NCBI GenBank assembly: GCA_964389735.1
Contig: CAYMEJ010000037.1
Location: forward strand, 1 to 8,863
Direction of reading: 5' to 3'
Origin: JAQUVS01 sp964389735
GTDB taxonomy: Bacteria > Bacillota_I > Bacilli_A > RF39 > UBA660
DNA: 8,863 nt
The notes under the pieces were generated by a model that saw nothing but the letters and a program-made list of their open reading frames with translations, had not been told where the DNA came from and ran no database searches. A program made the position numbers and the translations under genes. Position 1 is the first letter of the stretch. The number at the start of each line of letters is the position of its first letter. Of this stretch, positions 5,836 through 8,863 are shown in pieces.

Positions 5836-7212
5836 ATGGAAATTAAAAAGAATATTAATAAAAACATATTTAGGGAATATGATATTAGAGGGGTTTATCC
5901 AATAGATATAGATGAAGATGTTAGTTATACTATAGGTAGAGCATATGGTAGTTATGTTCAAGATTTAGGACAAAGTGATTGTGTAGTTGGATATGATAAT
6001 AGACTTTCTTCTGAAAGTATAACTGATGCTTTAATTAAAGGTATTATTTCTACTGGACTACATGTTGTTAACATTGGATTAGTTACTACTCCTATTTATT
6101 ATTATGCATGTTTAAAGACTAAAACACCTGCTGGTATTATGGTAACAGCAAGTCATAATCCTAAAGATGATAATGGTTTTAAAATGTCTTTTGATAATCG
6201 TGGGAATGCTAAAGGTACTATGATTGAAGAATTTAGACAATTTTTAGAAGCAGGTAATTTTAAAGATGGTACTGGAATAATTTCTTTTATGAATATGAAA
6301 GATGATTATTTTAAGTTAATGAAGAATTCGATTACACTTGGAGAAAGACATTTAAAAGTAGTAATAGATTGTGGAAATGGAACTACTGCTTTGTATGCTC
6401 CTAGTATATATAATATGTTTGATAATATTACATTAACTGTTTTATATGGTAATAGTGATGGAAGTTTTCCTAATCACCATCCTGATCCTATTATTAAAGA
6501 AAATTTAAAAGTTTTATCTGATGCTGTTACAGAATTTGGTGCAGATGTTGGATTAGCATTTGATGGTGATGGAGATAGAATTGGTGTAGTTAATGAAAAA
6601 GGTGAATTAATACCTAATGATCAATTTATGATTATTATGGCTAGAGATATTATTGGTAAAAGTGAAAATAAGAAGTTCTTATATGATGTAAAATGTACTA
6701 AGGCTCTTCCTGAAGAAATAGAAAAATTAGGTGGAACTAGTATATGTTCACGTACTGGTAACTCTTATACTAAAGCTGCAACAGCAGAGAATGATTGTAT
6801 ATTTGGGGGAGAATATTCTGGACATGTTTTCTTTAGAGATAAATTTCCTGGATTTGATTCTGGAATATATGCTGGACTTCGTATGTTAGAGGTTTTGAGT
6901 CATACTGATAAAACTGTTAGTCAGTTATTAGAAGGAATTAATAAATATTATTCAACACCTGAAATTAAAATAGCATCTACTGATGATAAAAAGAATGATG
7001 TAGTAGAAAAAGTTAAAGAGTATTCTATTAGTAAAGGTTATAAAATAATAGATATAGATGGTGTTAGAGTAGAATTTAATGATGGATGGGCACTTGTTAG
7101 ATGTAGTAATACTGGTCCTAATATAACTGCTAGATTTGAAGGCATTTCAGAAGAAGTGATGAATAAATATAAAGATGAATTTATGCAAGTTATTGAACAA
7201 TATAATATTTAA
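5836..7212 (+). CDS. Phosphomannomutase/phosphoglucomutase (alpha-D-phosphohexomutase family)
   Basis: The enzyme interconverts the 6-phosphate and 1-phosphate of mannose and/or glucose through a phosphoserine, feeding nucleotide-sugar and cell-surface glycan or glycolipid synthesis. Its 458 residues match the bacterial ManB/AlgC type. Seen in the four domains in order: F-R-E-Y-D-I-R-G near the N-terminus; the catalytic T-A-S-H-N-P with phospho-acceptor S106; the metal-binding D-G-D-G-D-R (243-248); the sugar-recognition loop G-E-Y-S-G-H (325-330); and the phosphate-binding loop R-C-S-N-T-G-P (422-428). The GEYSGH loop is the PMM/PGM type, unlike the phosphoglucosamine mutase GlmM. Whether mannose or glucose is preferred cannot be read from the sequence, so no symbol is given (manB, pmm and pgcA are all used for such proteins). 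The gene is monocistronic, with its own promoter and a terminator overlapping its stop. Confidence 0.95.
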   Translation: MEIKKNINKNIFREYDIRGVYPIDIDEDVSYTIGRAYGSYVQDLGQSDCVVGYDNRLSSESITDALIKGIISTGLHVVNIGLVTTPIYYYACLKTKTPAGIMVTASHNPKDDNGFKMSFDNRGNAKGTMIEEFRQFLEAGNFKDGTGIISFMNMKDDYFKLMKNSITLGERHLKVVIDCGNGTTALYAPSIYNMFDNITLTVLYGNSDGSFPNHHPDPIIKENLKVLSDAVTEFGADVGLAFDGDGDRIGVVNEKGELIPNDQFMIIMARDIIGKSENKKFLYDVKCTKALPEEIEKLGGTSICSRTGNSYTKAATAENDCIFGGEYSGHVFFRDKFPGFDSGIYAGLRMLEVLSHTDKTVSQLLEGINKYYSTPEIKIASTDDKKNDVVEKVKEYSISKGYKIIDIDGVRVEFNDGWALVRCSNTGPNITARFEGISEEVMNKYKDEFMQVIEQYNI

Positions 7213-7234
7213 AGTACATTATTGTACTTTTTTT
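7211..7234 (+). terminator. Rho-independent terminator overlapping the mutase stop codon
   Basis: AAAGTACA (7211-7218) pairs with TGTACTTT (7223-7230), eight perfect pairs with loop TTAT, then a T run to 7234. The last two bases of the TAA stop (7210-7212) start the stem. Confidence 0.9.
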
Positions 7235-7241
7235 ATTTTTA

Positions 7242-7250
7242 TGTTAGTAT
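7242..7250 (+). promoter_or_regulatory. Degenerate extended -10 promoter for the unknown gene
   Basis: TGT followed by TAGTAT (7245-7250) keeps the TTTATGTTA frame of the tkt and mutase promoters but departs from TATAAT at two positions. Expression may be weaker than that of its neighbours. Confidence 0.5.
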
Positions 7251-7264
7251 ATTAAGTTAATGAT

Positions 7265-7269
7265 GGAGG
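7265..7269 (+). promoter_or_regulatory. Ribosome binding site that decides the start of the unknown gene
   Basis: GGAGG lies five bases before the ATG at 7275. The two in-frame ATGs upstream (7260 and 7263) overlap or abut this site and have no Shine-Dalgarno of their own, so 7275 is the likely start. Confidence 0.8.
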
Positions 7270-7274
7270 AAAAT

Positions 7275-8042
7275 ATGGGAAAAATAGAAAAAGAAAATTG
7301 TATAGTAGAATATGATGATAATATTTATGATGTTAAAGTAGAAAAAGTATTTGTTAGTTACTTTGTAGATGATACAAATAATAAAATATCAGTTTATTTT
7401 AAGAATGATGAACATAAATTATTTGAATTATGTTGTTGCGAAAGATTAATTCAAACTAGTGATAATTCTTTTTTTGCAGAACATGTATATGGTGGTAAAA
7501 AGACTTATACATATATTAGTGGAGCAACTACAAAAGAAGGGTTTAAATATTATAAGGAAAAGAATTGGCCTGTTGGCCCAACTAATTGGGATAATATTTC
7601 TTTTGGTAAAAATATATTTGCTTTTTATAATGATAGTTTTAGTGATAAAACAGTAGATATATTAAATGCTAATAGTGGAGAAATCTTTAATATAGCAGAT
7701 GCTAAAGTTAGAAATACTAAATTTGAAAATGAAAATGGGTATCCTATAGTATTAATTAATAGAAAATATACAGAAGATGAATTAATATATGGATTAGACA
7801 CTGAAAATGGTCGTATTAATACACCAATCTATAGTGTATTACAAGATAGACTTATTGATTTAGTGGAAGATGAAGTGATTGATTATGCATGTCCTAATTT
7901 GGATGAAAAAACTAAATATGAGAAGAGTGAAGAAATTACATTTGCTAATGAAATAGATTCTTATATACGTGCATATAGAGAAAGCGAATGGAAGAAAAAA
8001 GAGAAAAATATTAAAAAAATAGAAAAAAGATTATCTAAATAA
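7275..8042 (+). CDS. Uncharacterised cytosolic protein
   Basis: I do not recognise this 255-residue protein. It has no signal peptide or membrane helix, so it is probably cytosolic. The first two thirds read as alternating short hydrophobic and charged segments, as in a beta-rich fold. Features include three consecutive cysteines (53-55), an aromatic and glycine-rich middle (Y-G-G-K-K-T-Y-T-Y-I-S-G and N-W-P-V-G-P-T-N-W) and a G-L-D-T-E-N-G-R-I turn like those between beta-propeller blades; that resemblance is weak. The last 32 residues or so (224-255) are highly charged and helix-prone, ending in a Lys-rich stretch that could form a coiled coil or bind nucleic acid. The start is set by GGAGG at 7265. 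Its own promoter and terminator separate it from the mutase and parE, so neighbours give no hint of function. Confidence 0.8.
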   Translation: MGKIEKENCIVEYDDNIYDVKVEKVFVSYFVDDTNNKISVYFKNDEHKLFELCCCERLIQTSDNSFFAEHVYGGKKTYTYISGATTKEGFKYYKEKNWPVGPTNWDNISFGKNIFAFYNDSFSDKTVDILNANSGEIFNIADAKVRNTKFENENGYPIVLINRKYTEDELIYGLDTENGRINTPIYSVLQDRLIDLVEDEVIDYACPNLDEKTKYEKSEEITFANEIDSYIRAYRESEWKKKEKNIKKIEKRLSK

Positions 8043-8046
8043 GTGT

Positions 8047-8073
8047 AAAGAGGTTGTCTTCTTTCTTTTTTTT
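8047..8073 (+). terminator. Probable Rho-independent terminator before parE
   Basis: AAAGAGG (8047-8053) pairs with TCTTTCTTT-side bases CTTCTTT (8058-8064), seven pairs including one G-T, with loop TTGT. A C interrupts before the T run 8066-8073, so it is weaker than the other terminators here. Confidence 0.65.
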
Positions 8074-8085
8074 GTATAAAATATT

Positions 8086-8094
8086 TGATATAAT
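8086..8094 (+). promoter_or_regulatory. Extended -10 promoter for parE
   Basis: TGA followed by TATAAT (8089-8094) is a perfect extended -10, 16 bases downstream of the terminator T run. The expected start near 8101 falls on the AGGAG ribosome site (8100-8104), so the leader would be only about 14 bases. Confidence 0.75.
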
Positions 8095-8114
8095 TAACTA
8101 GGAGATGGTGACTA

Positions 8115-8863
8115 ATGGCATTAAAATATGATGAGAGTTCAATTAAAATATTAGAAGGTCTTGAAGCGGTTAGAAAAAGACCTGGTATGTATATTGGATC
8201 AACTGATAAAAGAGGATTACATCATTTAGTTTGGGAAATTGTAGATAATTCTATAGATGAAGTAATTAATGGCTATGGTGACTATATTAAGATAACTATT
8301 CATAAAGATAAAAGTTTAAGTGTTGAAGATCATGGACGTGGTGTTCCAACTGGTATGCATGCATCTGGTAAGAGTACACCTGAAGTTATATATACTGTAC
8401 TTCATGCTGGTGGTAAGTTTGAAGAAAGTGGTTATAAAGTTTCTGGTGGTTTACATGGTGTTGGTGGAAGCGTTGTTAATGCACTTAGTAAATGGATGGA
8501 AGTAACAATTAAACGTGATAAGAAGGAATACTTTATACGTTTTGAAAATGGTGGTAAGAAGACTATTCCTTTAAAGGAAATAGGTACTACTAATAGAACT
8601 GGTACTACTGTTAGATTTATGCCTGATGATGAAATATTTTCTAGTATTAATTTTTCATATACTACTATATGTGAAAGAATGCAAGAATCTGCTTTTTTAT
8701 TAAAAGGTTTAACTATTGAAGTAGAAGATGAAGCAGATGAAAGAAAAGAAACGTTCCATTATGATAATGGTATTATTGCATTCGTAGAATCTTTAAATGA
8801 AGATAAGAATCCTATTCATGATGTTTTATCATTTGTAGGTGTAAAAGATAAAATAGAAGTAGA
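8115..8863 (+). CDS. parE: DNA topoisomerase IV subunit B, 5' part (cut by window end)
   Basis: The first 249 codons are present. ParE supplies the ATPase of topoisomerase IV, which with ParC separates linked daughter chromosomes. Seen in the GHKL ATPase domain: L-E-G-L-E-A-V-R-K-R-P-G-M-Y-I-G-S-T (13-30); the N box E-I-V-D-N-S-I-D-E (41-49) with the catalytic Glu and Mg-binding Asn; D-H-G-R-G-V-P (72-78); L-H-A-G-G-K-F (96-102); and the ATP-lid loop G-G-L-H-G-V-G-G-S (111-119), where most relatives have Ala at 118. ParE is favoured over GyrB by V-P-T-G-M-H followed by S-T-P-E-V, by the R-F-E-N-G-G-K strand, and by E-S-A-F-L-L-K-G-L with N-G-I-x-A-F-V and L-N-E-D-K near the end of the window. 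The ATG lies ten bases after AGGAG; GGTGA (8107-8111) is closer and may help. parC would be expected downstream. Confidence 0.9.
   Translation, partial: MALKYDESSIKILEGLEAVRKRPGMYIGSTDKRGLHHLVWEIVDNSIDEVINGYGDYIKITIHKDKSLSVEDHGRGVPTGMHASGKSTPEVIYTVLHAGGKFEESGYKVSGGLHGVGGSVVNALSKWMEVTIKRDKKEYFIRFENGGKKTIPLKEIGTTNRTGTTVRFMPDDEIFSSINFSYTTICERMQESAFLLKGLTIEVEDEADERKETFHYDNGIIAFVESLNEDKNPIHDVLSFVGVKDKIEV

Noticed and set aside
7459..7656. Plus-strand open frame of 65 codons inside the unknown gene
   Set aside because: It lies in another frame of a longer gene with a good ribosome site; its hydrophobic product is typical of frame-shifted AT-rich sequence.
8320..8505. Plus-strand open frame of 61 codons inside parE
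   Set aside because: It overlaps the conserved ATPase motifs of parE in another frame.
8115..8863. The last gene as gyrB
   Set aside because: The T-G-M-H...S-T-P-E-V segment, the R-F-E-N-G-G-K strand and the E-S-A-F-L-L-K-G-L block fit ParE better than GyrB, though only the N-terminal part is visible.
1..8863. CRISPR array, riboswitch or insertion sequence
   Set aside because: I saw no regularly spaced repeats, transposase or long structured leader; intergenic gaps are too short and are explained by terminators and promoters.

Overview
The window is a very AT-rich, gene-dense stretch of a bacterial chromosome. All eight complete protein genes and the one partial gene read on the + strand, after two tRNA genes. 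Standard code 11 fits: tryptophan is TGG, no in-frame TGA interrupts any gene, and all eight visible stops are TAA. The tRNAs carry an encoded CCA. The order transketolase - SirA-like protein - YneF matches, from memory, the B. subtilis order tkt-yneE(sirA)-yneF, and the ParE and YneF sequences are Bacilli-like. With the extreme AT bias and small gaps, this suggests an uncultured, reduced-genome Bacillota of class Bacilli (RF39-like or another Mollicutes-adjacent gut lineage). That assignment is inference.

Layout. 13-177: tRNA(CAU), probably Ile2, and tRNA-Leu(UAG), closed by a terminator. 271-690: a small orphan protein resembling the DarT-type ADP-ribosyltransferase fold. 767-1447: a small, degenerate protein-kinase-fold protein. 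1569-2927: a secreted, single-pass surface protein with a Big_2 domain, two cadherin-like beta-sandwich domains and a long charged cytoplasmic tail. 2990-4987: transketolase. 5040-5465: a SirA-like regulator of DnaA. 5508-5723: the membrane protein YneF. 5836-7212: phosphomannomutase/phosphoglucomutase. 7275-8042: an unrecognised cytosolic protein. 8115-8863: the 5' part of parE (topoisomerase IV subunit B), cut by the window end.

The genes are mostly monocistronic. Nearly every one has its own extended -10 promoter (TGnTATAAT, no convincing -35), a very short leader, a Shine-Dalgarno site and its own hairpin terminator. Several terminators overlap the stop codon, and their T tract lies in the spacer/-35 area of the next promoter. 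sirA and yneF are the exception: no terminator separates them and a possible hairpin covers the yneF ribosome binding site. No gap exceeds about 125 bases; the longest (1448-1568, 5724-5835) hold only terminators and promoters.

Functionally the window mixes central metabolism (Tkt, sugar-phosphate mutase), chromosome replication and segregation (SirA-like, ParE), envelope proteins (Big_2/cadherin-like protein, YneF) and three poorly understood proteins. I see no CRISPR array, transposase, integrase, phage module or recognisable multi-gene defence system. The best candidates for new biology are the orphan ART-like protein beside the tRNAs, the degenerate kinase, and the surface protein with the charged inner tail.
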